Assembly (NCBI GenBank): GCA_028554645.1
Contig: JAQOOI010000064.1
Location: 496,001 to 560,000 of the forward strand
DNA: 64,000 bases
From: Omphalotus guepiniiformis
Lineage: Eukaryota > Basidiomycota > Agaricomycetes > Agaricales > Omphalotaceae
Direction of reading: 5' to 3'
Position 1 is the first letter of the stretch. Every line of letters begins with the position of its first letter. Shown piece after piece: positions 1 to 10,750 of the stretch. The translations under genes were made by a program, and so were the position numbers. The notes under the pieces are model-generated. The model was given only the letters and a program-made list of their open reading frames with translations. It made no database searches and was not told where the DNA came from.

Positions 1-642
1 TCTGGCGAAGATAAGTCTATTGGGATGGATATTATCATCCTGTGAAAAAGTGAGCTTAGAAGTGAGGTGATATATCCAGCACACTAACCCAGTCCGGGGA
101 CTTGACTCGCTCAAACGAGTGAGCTGGAGTTCCGTAAAGACACGGGGCGATACAGGAGGAGGGAACTTGTAGTACAATGACCAAATCATTTGTGTAGGAG
201 AGATTTCTTTGACCTTCTTGACTTTATGTATATCTGGAATGTACCTGATTGGAAGATGTCGGTCGATCTTAGCTGCACACGGTCTCTGCTATGATGATAC
301 GTACTGCATCTCGTTTGTAGCTTTGTCTTTGCCTAGTTTCTCCCAAAGCTTGTCAAAGGTCGCTTCATCAGGCTTGTGTACACTAGTTCTACAATGCCAT
401 GGAGCACCGTCTTCAGGAGATTTGCCACGAGAGGAAGTCTTGACAACCTTGTGATAGGTCTTTCCTTGCTTCCAGGAGGCAGTAGAATCAAGAATCTTCT
501 CCGCAGCAGCGAAGATGGCGTCCTCAGAAGGGATCTCTGTAGAAGAAAGGGTGAACTCAGGATCCGCGAAGGCTGTATGTAAGAACGCACCAGACGGCTT
601 CAAGGGTGTTATTGTGAGCTTTACTTCACCAGAATCCGACAT
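1..642 (-). CDS. DUF3074 (START-like) domain protein, 3' end cut by window
   Basis: The gene starts with the ATG at 642 and runs off the left edge, so only the N-terminal part is present. Exons read 642-305, 244-89 and 39-1, joined by GT-AG introns of 60 and 49 nt. Joined, they give recognisable DUF3074 segments: WHCRTSVHKPDEATFDKLWE, then IWSLYYKFPPPVSPRVF, then a GMIISIPIDL stretch. DUF3074 folds like START lipid-binding domains; substrate and cellular role are unknown. A 54-nt stretch at about 597-544 has a GTGCGT donor, a TACAG acceptor and no stop. It may be a further intron that stays in frame when retained; removing it gives the smoother N-terminus KPSEIPSEDAIF. Family assignment is from memory of fungal homologues and is fairly secure; function is not. 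Confidence 0.8.
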
Positions 643-1089
643 AATGGTGGATGAAAGGTATCGTGTCTGGCCATCTGGGATGCGGTAGAACCCATGCGAA
701 TGAGATGAGATGGTGGGAACGATCGAAGCTCTATCTACTGTATAACAAATGAACTCATTTTCGTGTCAAAGTTGTCTAGGCTACATAATTTACTCTCAGT
801 ATGTAGGCGCTGACTGACTCTGAGGTCAACCTTATTGTGGACAGGGAAGATAGTGAGGCTCGTCCTGGCAAATTCATTGCATACGCGTATACTACTTTTA
901 CGACAAATGACAGTGGTGAGAGCGCGAAGGAATTCACTAGATTCTCCAAACTCCGACCAATTATTGTTACCAAACGAGGTTATCCAGTATTTGACTAGCG
1001 CAGGGAAAGGTTTGGTGGCCTCCAAGATCGTATATTGTAGGCATATGTGCACGACGAGCAGGAGATTGACTGGGGGAAAGCGTGTTTGC
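643..1089. other. Intergenic, no gene seen
   Basis: Upstream region of the DUF3074 gene together with the 3' flank of the bL27m gene, both on the minus strand. Open frames here look like antisense or UTR noise and show no family signature. No RNA gene or repeat was recognised. Confidence 0.6.
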
Positions 1090-1672
1090 CTAAGCTGTTG
1101 CTTGCGAAGCTGCCTTCTGCGCATTGAGGTTCACAAATCCGAAGAAACGACTGCGTCCTAGAGAGGCTTCATCCCGTGGTAGTTTCTCGCCTCGGTTTAA
1201 TACGACTCCAACATATTTGCGTTCTCCGCGCATGTACTTTTCCTTGTAGAAACGTACATAGCCGGGGACCAAAGCATATAATGTGTGATCACGCCCTATC
1301 CCAACCTGTTGCTGCGTATCAGTATCACGACAGACCAGTGCAATAGAGCACGAACATTTTGTGAAGGATGAAACACTGTTCCGCGTTGTCGAACGATGAT
1401 ATTCCCCGGGATCACGTATTCGTCTGTTCAGCATTAGAATACAAGTTAACTGTACAGGTTGCAGACACCACATACCAGAAAATTTCTTTACACCCAGCCG
1501 TTTACCAGGAGAACCACCATGATTAGCAATTGTGCCTCCGGCGCGCTTTGTGGCCGTCCGTACGGCACCTATGAAAACTATAAGCCATCAGTAGACAAAG
1601 ACACGAAGATTACACACCAAGCAGAGAGAAAGGACTTTTTGTTGCCTCTATGCAACGAGTCAAGAATGCCAT
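1090..1672 (-). CDS. MRP7: Mitochondrial 54S ribosomal protein bL27m
   Basis: Nuclear-encoded bL27-family protein of the mitochondrial large ribosomal subunit. Four exons (1672-1618, 1568-1476, 1423-1356, 1305-1090) separated by 49-52 nt GT-AG introns give 143 residues. The joined protein carries the L27 core: KRAGGTIANHGGSPGKRLGV, then VIPGNIIVRQRGTVFHPSQN, then VGIGRDHTLYALVPGYV. The first 20 or so residues are Ser/Thr/basic-rich, as expected for a mitochondrial targeting peptide. The C-terminal KYVGVVLNRGEKLPRDEASL extension is typical of fungal forms. The gene is divergent from SKP1, with only about 142 bp between the two start codons, so they probably share a bidirectional promoter. The start was chosen because it directly precedes the targeting-like exon and the whole model sums to whole codons. 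Confidence 0.93.
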
Positions 1673-1814
1673 AGCGGCAAGAGCGGAGTGAAAAGGTGAG
1701 TCGTGCCACTGCTCGTGCCACTGCCCATCGGGGACAGCCGAGATTATTGGGTAACCGGCCCACAGCCACACTGGATCTCTTATTCCTTCTCTTCCACTTA
1801 CTCTCGCCTTCAAA

Positions 1815-2606
1815 ATGGTTCTCCTCGTCACTTCAGATAACGAACAATTCACCGCTGACAAGGAGGTTGTCGAGCGTAGCGTTCTGATCAAGAACATGCT
1901 TGAAGGTGAGCGTCCTACTTGCACGGTTCTTTCATTAGTTTCACCTGTCATTCAGATGTCGGTGAATCCGATCAGCCCATTCCTCTACCCAACGTCTCCT
2001 CTAGTGTTTTGAAGAAGGTGCAGCTCGACATTTCGTAAATGAGGAGTGCCGATTTGCTGATTCTTTCTGAACCTATCTGTGGTATGTGCCGCGTTGTGCC
2101 ACACGTGCAGGTCCTAGAGTACTGCGAGCATCATCGAAGCGAGCCTCTCCCAGCCCCCGATGCTGACCAAAGCCAGGATGAAACACGGAAGCGGACAACT
2201 GATATCAGCGAGTGGGATCAAAAGTTCATTACCGTTGACCAAGAGATGTTGTTCGAGATTATTCTCGCAGCAAATTACCTCGATATCAAGTCCTTGCTGT
2301 GCGTTTCCATGCCTTTTATTGTGTCGATGCTGAACATTCCTGTTTCAGTGACGTCGGGTGCAAGACGGTTGCAAACATGATCAAAGGAAAGACTCCAGAG
2401 GAAATTCGCAAGCTCTTCAACATTGTCAATGACTTCACGCCAGAAGAAGAGGTTAGTATCCGTTTTGCATCGTTTTTTGCGACCGGGCTAATTTGTTAAA
2501 TCTTAGGCTCAAATTAAGAAGGAAAACGTGTGTTTGGTTTCTCTAATGGTAGATGTTCTTTTCTCACTGCTTTGTGTTTGTCTAGGAATGGGCCGAGGAT
2601 CGATGA
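1815..2606 (+). CDS. SKP1: SKP1, SCF ubiquitin ligase adaptor
   Basis: Adaptor that joins cullin-1 to F-box proteins in SCF E3 ligases. Six exons (1815-1905, 1956-2017, 2111-2298, 2349-2451, 2507-2527, 2586-2606) give 161 residues, the usual fungal length. The BTB/POZ fold starts with [21 protein letters not shown]. The mid part has [20 protein letters not shown]. The C-terminal F-box-binding helices read [20 protein letters not shown] and end in KKENEWAEDR, the near-invariant SKP1 tail (usually NEWCEDK/R). The last two coding exons are only 21 nt each. Intron 2 is longer (93 nt) and has a GTGCAG donor weaker than its neighbours. Divergent from the mitochondrial L27 gene. Identification is secure. 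Confidence 0.96.
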
Positions 2607-2871
2607 ACGATAGAAGCCACTGTTCACTTGCTTCGCTCTTTATGTGTTATTAGTAGCTGTCTTCTTCTTTTTTTTTTGTAACTATCCTCAAATCAGACTT
2701 TACTATCCCCTTCATGTCGTGTATTATTGAGTAGTTGAGTCACTGTGCGGCCTGTGAGTGAAACTGCTGGCTTAGGTAATGGAGTGTATGCTGTGGCGCT
2801 AAACTGCTGCTCACCAACAAACTGCTACCTATGTGGGATGAACACTATTTCATCATCTTGTTGCTGAACAG

Positions 2872-4667
2872 ATGTCCCCAACGCCTGAACTCCCAGGAGC
2901 TCTGATACCAAAACATTCCCCAGATGATGCTTGGCTGAAGGCACAGGTTGCTAGACTCTGTCATTTGGATCATGATAGGTGTGCTCATACCGTTTTTCCG
3001 TCAAGTGTTTGATCTCACTATTATTACTAGATTTCCTGGTGCCCAACCCGTCAGCTTCGGTACCAGAGACATCTTGAAGCTTGAAAGCGAGGAGCAAGTG
3101 ATTGATTATTACTGTGCTTAGCAAGAAACTCACACTCATCCACATACGATCAGTTTCTGGGTTTGCGAAAAATCCGATGGCATACGTGTTTTGCTTTTGA
3201 TTCTTTTGGACCAAGCAGGCCAAAGAGTTTTCATTGTAAGTCATTTTCTCTCCGTATTTAACGCTTCAACCGTCTCATGCAAACAAGATTGACCGCCACA
3301 ACACATACCGAGAGCTGAACGGCCTCTTCTTTCCACACCATGAAAATCCTATGAAACCCCTTCGGAACACACTCGTAGACGCAGAGCTGGTTATTGACGT
3401 TGACCCACGTACACAGCGGGTGAGTGCCAACAAATTTACAGTTTGTGATGCCGTTTGAACATGTTGAACACGCAGGAGACGACCCGATTACTGGCTTTCG
3501 ATTGTCTTGTCGTCGACGACCAGAATGTCATGTCTCGACCGTTAGATAAACGTTATGGCGCAAGTATCTTAAATTTCTCTCTACTGCTATACGTTTGACC
3601 AGCGGCGGGTTTGCAGAGGCTGAATGAATGGTTCTATAAACCATATGCAAAGATGATGTTTGACCATCCTCATATGGCAAACTCCCAACCTTTCGAGTAT
3701 GTTGTTGTTTTCACTGGTGCTCGATGCTTTGTTGATCTTTGACCAGAATTCAAGTCAAGCAAATACGATCTGCCTACAATGTTGAACAAGTATTCGCCGT
3801 GGACATTCCAGCATTGCAGCACGGCAACGATGGCCTCATCTACACCTGCGTGGGCGCGCAGTACACTGCTGGGACCGATTCAAACGTGTGAGGAATTTGT
3901 CAACCACTTCATCTTTAATGTGCTCAGACTTCGTATTGTCAGGATAAAATGGAAGCCCCCTAGCGAGAATTCGATCGATTTCAAACTCGTACTTCGATTT
4001 CCTCCTTCTTCCAACAACCCTACGCAACCAGATTTTCGGGCGAAACCAGTATTCTTACTCCATGTCTGGTGTGGGGATCAGAATGGCGTCTCGAAGTACG
4101 AGCAATTTGATGAGATGTATGTGGACGATGAGGAGTGGGAAAAGTGGGCATCTAGCAACAATAAACCTCATTTACCAAGTCTTATTTGGTTTGCAGGATG
4201 AAAGAATCTGGAGAACAGTTCGACGATCGTATAGTGGAAGTACACTGGGACCCTGGTGTGTCCCACTGGCGTATGATGCGATTCCGGGACGATAAGCCGA
4301 ATGGGAATCACAAGAGTGTTGTGGAAAACATCATTCAGAGCATCGCCGATGGCGTAGAAAAAGAAATGGTAAGCGAAGCATCATACCAATCAAGTGTTCT
4401 GTTCTCCCGGAGTAACGGAATTCTGGACTTTTCTAGCTTTTGTCTCGCTCAAATCATATTCGGGCTGCTTGGAAGGCTCGCCAGGGACTTCCCGCGACTT
4501 CTGCACCGCACCAGGCGCCTCCTTCTGCCCGCCCACCTCCAGCGCCAGCGCCTGCAAAACACCAGCTTGAGTCTATCCCTCAGGTAGAGCTGCGCTACGG
4601 GCCTTTGAGACCTTCACCATGGAGTCGAGTGGCAGGCCCGCCAGTTGTGTGCGGATTCGTGCGCTAG
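2872..4667 (+). CDS. CEG1: mRNA capping enzyme, guanylyltransferase subunit
   Basis: mRNA guanylyltransferase, which transfers GMP onto the 5' diphosphate end of nascent transcripts in the nucleus. Ten exons (2872-2978, 3031-3093, 3154-3235, 3288-3419, 3476-3559, 3617-3696, 3747-3887, 3943-4143, 4197-4368, 4437-4667) give 430 residues. The lysine of motif I is visible in VCEKSDGIRVLLLI (about K63). Further nucleotidyltransferase motifs are VDAELVIDVDP, FDCLVVDDQNVM, DGLIYTCVGAQY, IKWKPPSENSIDFKLVLRF and EVHWDP. The C-terminal tail is Pro/Ala-rich. Introns 2 (3094-3153) and 5 (3560-3616) only join in frame with GC donors: both read GCAAGT, the classic GC-AG donor, and end in CAG. The first ATG is used because an upstream ATG at 2838 meets a stop at once. 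No RNA triphosphatase domain is fused, as usual in fungi. Confidence 0.94.
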
Positions 4668-5970
4668 GTACTCCCAGGCAAGCTGTCCGTCTTGTTCGTC
4701 TCTCTTCCTTGGCTCACTCCGCGCCATCGGTAGACATAAGAAGCCGATGAAGCTTTTCGCCCATACCTGATTGATGTCATTACCTACGTACCAGATTGCG
4801 ATCAGTCCGTTGCAAAAACGAATTTGCATTCACCGCCCGCCCCCTGTCCCAATGTTATATTCATCCCCTTAGGACAATCTACATATCTCGTTCAGGATCG
4901 CCTTGTGCTTTCTTGCGCCGGTATCCTCGTATTTCCGTTTTGCTCTATGCTCTTTCCGGGCTGCTTCAACGATTATGTCTGGAATGGCGGAATGTCGTCG
5001 CAGTCCATGAATACGCGATTCTTCTGATCAAGTGGCGATTCATAAATGGTTCTCTAATACACATCTTGATCTTTCATTTGATAGTCTGCATCTCTTCGTG
5101 ATTTCACGCTCTGATAGTTTACATGTAGAACCCATGCCGAGAGTATTCGACATTTCATTTCGAGTGCCGAAAGGAGATCAGGAAGTTTTCGAGCGCGTTC
5201 TATCGTGTCATGAATCTGCAGACCAAGCGTATATATTCGTAACAACATCAAGGTTAATGAGACATTCAGATGGTAGAAACCACAACAGACGTGACGAGGT
5301 CGTAAACAACCGTAGAGCAATCGAGACACATTGCAACAAGATAGGTAAAACAGGAAAATGGAATGCATGTCTAGTCGTTACATTGATGAGAGACAAGAGA
5401 AAACGAGATGGAAAACAAGTAAATGGATGCTACTGGTCACTACTAGTAGACAGGTAATTTTGACAAATTGAAATGTAAAGGGTTGAAGAAAGTGTAAGGT
5501 AATAATACAATGCTGAAGAATGGAAACAAGAATATAGGTCGTGAAAGTTGCACTAGCTGTCCTATGAAGGAGAATACAATTGAATTATAAATCAAAGCAA
5601 AACGGAGTAAATGTGAATAGGACCAATGTGGACACCAATGTGTTGATGACACGCCGGGGGCCCTTGTTTGCAGCTAATGACCCATTGAAATGATGTGAAC
5701 GTAACGTCCCGAAATATGTGTCATGGAAATATGTCGTGTAAAGATGCGAGGAGATGATGGTAGGCGACAAGATGGGGGGTGAAATGCGGTGATTGAGGTT
5801 AGTGAAAAATGCGGGGACAGAGTAGTGCGCAGTGCAAAGCTGAGAGGAAAATGTGAAACAAGAGACAAATGTGAAGACGGAATTTTGAGTTTGAACACCA
5901 GTTAAATCAGGCTGGATATAGTCGTTAAACGCCTGGTCTGCGATTTTTGAAATGCACAACTTGCGCGGAT
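4668..5970. other. Convergent intergenic region, no gene supported
   Basis: Between the 3' ends of the capping enzyme (+) and the hypothetical gene at 5971-6733 (-). A 141-codon open frame at 5032-5457 (+) and a 129-codon frame at 5585-5974 (-) have no recognisable motif and biased composition. I read the stretch as long 3' flanks and see nothing definite in it. Confidence 0.5.
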
Positions 5971-6733
5971 TCAATTGAAGATTTCCGGGGAGAGGGATGA
6001 AAGAGGGGAGATCGCAAAGTCGGCGTAGTGACTGAGCGGGTCACTGCGTGGCGCAGAGAAAGAACTCATGCAGTCCGAACGAGATAGAGTGAGTGGAGCA
6101 TGAAGTTCATTGTCAACCACGGGAAGACCCAAATCTAAGCATTGCATGCCTAGTCGCAAGCCTTCGATAGGGCCATCGGACGCCTCAGGTGTGGATTCCA
6201 GGGAAGATGTAGAAGACTCGAGTCGGTGCCCACGACGAGGAGGAGTCTGTGGGAGAACGGCTAAGAGTGCCAGTTGGTCTGTTGGCAGCAGAGGTAAATC
6301 CTGAAAACATGGTAGAGCAACCTTGAGGACTAGTAAGCAAGAGATGAGAATGAAACGCCCTCACCTCTGATGTGCCGGATAAAAACTGTGACCAGATGGG
6401 CGAAAGGGGACTCTCGAGATCCGCCAAAGGAGACGAGAGACCTACACCGGCCACGAGCTCGTCCACTGGCCTAGTAGGAGATCGCAACTCATGGCCATCA
6501 TCATGGTTAGCCTCTGCTTCCTGCTCAGCTTCCAAGTCGCGCTGGCCATCAGCGACCCTCCACCACTCAATGTCGGCCAAGACTCGTCTGCCGATAGTCT
6601 CTGAACCAGACGAACGCCTGTGACCATTGCCCTGCACACGAGATGCACCATTACCAGCTGGAGAAGAACTGGTAGGATAAGGCGACGAACGGACCACAGG
6701 AGAAGACAAGGTACGACGAAGAGAAGGCATCAT
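5971..6733 (-). CDS. Conserved basidiomycete hypothetical protein, Ser/Pro-rich
   Basis: Two exons, 6733-6365 and 6300-5971, joined by a 64-nt GT-AG intron (donor GTGAGG), give 232 residues. The N-terminus is basic and Ser-rich (PSLRRTLSSPVVRSSPYP), followed by SSGSETIGRRVLADIEWWRV. I associate that short motif with uncharacterised agaricomycete proteins, but only from memory. The rest is acidic and Ser/Pro-rich with no globular domain, transmembrane helix or signal peptide. An alternative start lies one codon downstream. Function is unknown; the composition suggests an intrinsically disordered regulatory or adaptor protein, which is inference only. Confidence 0.65.
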
Positions 6734-7180
6734 GGGGAGAAGAGAGAGAAAGGAAAAGCAGCTGCGTAACGCAGTGCGTCTTGAAGGAAAAGAGAGGACA
6801 AGAGGAGATGGTGAGAAAGGATGAAATTTGTTTATATAATACTTTTTTGGATGTGATTCTTGTGAAATGTCTTACTGCTCTCCGATAATTCGCTAGCAAC
6901 TGCCATTTCTACAGATTCCGGTCCCTGGCAACATCTTTGAACCGTTCTTGTCCTTGTTCTTTCCCTTGAAATCTCTATACTGGTCAGCTTGGACCCCAGT
7001 GTGAAGCAATCTGTCCCTGCTTCGACTTTGCTTCAAAAGCTGACGATGTCGCTCAGGCTTGTCGTCCATATAATTCGCAAGTACTTTCTGCAACAGACAG
7101 CTCTCACGAAGCTGTGAATGCTCTAGATACTTGTGTAGAAATAGCTATACACTCCCGGATCATCCGGAAACGGCTAACCA

Positions 7181-7210
7181 GCATGAGCCAGTCATGAGCC
7201 AGTCATGAGC
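7181..7210. repeat. Short 11-bp tandem repeat
   Basis: Two full adjacent copies and one imperfect copy of the unit CAGTCATGAGC, in the gene-poor stretch. No coding or regulatory meaning is evident. Confidence 0.6.
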
Positions 7211-7256
7211 TTCAGTGTCAGCCAGCCCAACTTGATGCAGCTTGATGCACGTAAAA

Positions 7257-7274
7257 GACGCGTAAAAACGCGTC
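7257..7274. repeat. Perfect inverted repeat containing two ACGCGT boxes
   Basis: A 7-bp inverted repeat, GACGCGT and ACGCGTC, separated by AAAA. Each arm contains the palindrome ACGCGT, which matches the MluI cell-cycle box bound by fungal MBF. No gene start is placed next to it, so a regulatory role is only a possibility. Confidence 0.45.
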
Positions 7275-10200
7275 GAATTCCGCGACCGACGCGAAGCATT
7301 CGTCCTTGTCAATCGCCAGCGCTGTTCTGAGAATTGATGCACCATCTATCATCTCAGATGTTGTAAATGTTTCTTGGAAATTGCCAAGGTATAGCCTCAC
7401 CCATGTATCGATTGTGGCGATGGTCACCATCTTGCCCATCCAAGATACGCTTTACCACGATTTCCATCTCCTTTGTGAATTCCACACCAATCTGTTCAGT
7501 GCCGGAGTTATTGCGTGTGTGACTAGAGCTTTTTCGGTGTAATTCAGGTCCCGCCATACTTTACTTTCATATTGTAAAATCTGAGGATCCCTTCAAGTAG
7601 CTGTAATACCTGCCTCCAGCTTGGACATCGACAGGTGATGATGCTTTCGAGTCCGTACAGAGATCTTTCGTTCTTCAATTTCGCAATACTATGACAGCCA
7701 GCACAAGACTTTATTATCAAAATCGCTTCAGTGCGAATTAGACGGCGAACAAGATCTAAGTTAAGACCTGCGCCACAGAAAATACAAGGGCGGGTCGCAG
7801 TGCACATTTGAAGTTGCCCTCGGCTGCCATGTTCTCCGTCTGAGTTAGGAGTGACCTCGACATAGAGTCACTGAAGAAACATCGCCCATGTTAGATGAAA
7901 GAATTCACGATATAAAGGCCTTAGACGACATACATACTGAATTGCTCGGTTTGCTCGGTTGTAAAGAGACTTCACAACTGATCAGAGCAATCTTGTCCTG
8001 AGGGAGCGGGAGAAGAGAAGCAGTACTAGCCCTGGCCAATTGTTCAATTTCGAAGAACCCGTGGTTACAACTCTGTCAACTCTGGTCTCAGCAATCTGAC
8101 CGTCGTATGTAGACAACCCTGACATTCCATGTAACTTCACCACGGACCTAAGGATACATGTTGGAAATGTGGCTGCACATATGGGTCCGGTACAATCTAT
8201 ATGCCGAAAACCCCTCATAAAGATGAAACATTTGCGGGGTGTTTACGATACTATGTGAACGCCCACCGCAACGTAGACCCTAGTAGACCAATAATGGTTC
8301 ATCATGTATGAAATTACGAATACTGAGATTGATAGCTGGATCCATCCGAGGACTACTTGCTGGAGTTACGCTCATGAAACCTATATTGCGTTGAGGACTT
8401 ACCGGAAATTACCTATCATTAAAAGGATTTGGCAGCGCTCTGCCAATTTATCAAGGATGTGTATGAGTATACAGCATTGCATGTCCGCTCGACGGTTAAA
8501 GATCATCGCCGCTCGGTGGTCGACAGTGAGCTTGCGAGGCAATATTCAGCATGGACAGAAAATTGACAGCTTGGCCGTAATTTTCATTTTTTCGGTGTAC
8601 TAACAACCATAAAGTTAGTGCAAAATTGAAGTAGTGCACAGTCTAAGTACTCCCGTAATACCAAGATGGTGGGACTAGGCTTTTGGACACACTGCACACA
8701 CCGGGACTGAACCCACACGAAAACTTGAATGGTAGTGAGATTGACTTGAGCGGAGATCAATTGAAAGCACGATCCCCTACATACCTAGTTCCTAGATAGT
8801 TAGCCCCGCTCTTAGGATTATCATATTTGGAAATGTGCCGCGGAGAATTGATGTGCATATGAGAGGTGGAGTTGAACAGAGAGCTGTCAGTAGGTATCTT
8901 GAGATTATTTTTATCCCTGGTGACGCGGACGTTGGCGACCATATACCTCACCGCATGCATCACTGTCTTGACAATAGCATGGGCGTCGCGAGCGTCTGGA
9001 CTCTGGAATGACGACGGACCAGCCGAAAAAGAAAGAAAAGAAAGTCGTTTGCGCTCGACCGTGATGTTGCTACGTATTCACTGTGGAGAGCTTGATTGCC
9101 ATACAGGAGCTCCGATCAAGCCAGAGGAAGAACGACGATATAGGTAGTCGTTACCGAAGAGTACACCGTTAGCTAGACTGAAACCAAAAGGAAATGAAAT
9201 CATACTACTACCACTCAAGGTTACAAGTCGGACGGTATTACATAGCACCGATGACCAGAAGAATTCGCTAGTTGCTGGCCACGACAACAAGCGTGAAATG
9301 GCACCGATAACAGTACTGCGCTTCATGGAGTTCATTTGTGTATAGATGAAAGAAGGAAGATGGTGAGATGAACAGCGAGCCAATAAATTACATAAGCTTT
9401 TCTCGTTCATAAGAACGACCATGTTCTCTAATACATTAAGTACATCTCTTGCTTTGGCATCTTTCAATCCGAGACCGAGAACGTTCTGACTGATGAACTC
9501 CAGAAGACTGTCCTTATTCCTCCTAAGGTACTTTTGAAGAAGCAATTGGTCCTACATAGCAGGTCCTAGCTGCCCTTGTTCGATTGGGAGTATCGATGTT
9601 CGGATGCAATGCGGCCGTTCCTACTCAGACTGTGCCCTAACAACAGATGGAAGAAGGGTGGATGGCATTGGTGTCTTCAACATCTAGATCATCGTAGCTG
9701 ATCGTAATTCTCGCGTTCCTTCGCCTCCAGATATCAGCCTGGGCGACACGAAAGATACGGTGAGAGTTTGAGGAGTCCATGATGAGAAATTGCGCATGGG
9801 CTTTGCAAGATGGCCAGTGTCACGGGTTCCTCTCTGCGTTAATACCGTGTTGAATTATAGTGCTGAAAGAGTAACAGAGGAGGTACGGCATTTCATGTAA
9901 ACTTGTGGAAATCATTATATTTATGTACCAGTAGCAGGATTTAAGGCACATGCCCTATTTCTTACCGTCGACCTCGATGATACCGCTTCAAATATCACTG
10001 AACAACTCATCTCAATGCAATGTCGATTGTAACCTCGGACAACTATATGGGATTTCGTGAGTGGGCCCACCGTACAACAATTGGGTTCGGCTGTTCATCA
10101 TGATGTCTCGAAACTCCAGGGCATAACTCTAACCAATACGTTACCGGTACCCATACATATGGTCTCTCAATCGCCCGCTGTAGTCACCAAATCAAGAGAA

Positions 10201-10610
10201 TTCGAGTCGAATCCTGAATGCCTTCTCAACCCGCGAAGTGTACACAGTTCCCTCCAGTTCCTCATTGCAGTGCGCTCAATCATCATACGCCTGTCGTCAC
10301 GCAGACTTTGGTTAAAATCTAGCTGATTAAACTCGTCTGAGGCTGGAGAGGTCTGGAGGTGCATATGCTTCTCATGGGCACATGGGGTTATGATGGTGAT
10401 TGTGATTGTGATTTCTTCATGGTACAGAATTCTCAAAGTTCACTTGGGGCCAGGGTGTTTGAAGATTCAACGTCAACGTTCAACGATGACTATTACACCC
10501 ATCTGTGTCGTTCATCAAAGATTGATGAAGCCTTCTGCCAGACTGCCAATGAGGGTCGGAAAAGCGGACGCGTCGAATGAATGGCCGGGTAAATCAACTC
10601 CGTCCTTATG

Positions 10611-10618
10611 TATATAAA
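10611..10618 (+). promoter_or_regulatory. Putative TATA box of the lectin-like gene
   Basis: TATATAAA lies about 130 bp upstream of the ATG at 10751 and is followed by a pyrimidine-rich leader. This is a typical arrangement for strongly expressed basidiomycete genes for secreted proteins. Confidence 0.55.
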
Positions 10619-10750
10619 CCGAGGGACGAACAATGGTTCTAAACTTTCTTCTTTTTCATTCCTTTCTCTTGCTAGCTACGCTTTGTTGTCCTGCAAGTCA
10701 GGCTTTACATTCTCTTATTTTCCGTTCAGCTGTACTACACTCTTTTTATC

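Larger units (their letters stand above)
6734..10750. other. 4-kb gene-poor stretch with possible decayed or orphan coding fragments
   Basis: No complete gene could be assembled. On the minus strand three overlapping frames at 7807-7544, 7557-7354 and 7439-7218 look partly protein-like, with a Cys-containing KSCAGCHSIAKLKNER segment, but sit in different phases and do not join by clear splice sites. A second minus-strand area has a short exon-like frame at about 9779-9640 (starting MDSSNSHRIFRVAQADIW) and a 155-codon frame at 9545-9078 that opens with TTG directly after a TAG. I could not connect them or match them to a family. These may be lineage-specific genes with unresolved introns or remnants of genes. 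Confidence 0.4.

Noticed and set aside
735..1124. 129-codon minus-strand frame
   Set aside because: It overlaps the 3' end and flank of the bL27m gene in another phase and has no signature.
5032..5457. 141-codon open frame on the plus strand
   Set aside because: It lies in the 3' flank of the capping enzyme gene, shows no domain or family motif, and the stretch gives overlapping random-looking frames on both strands.
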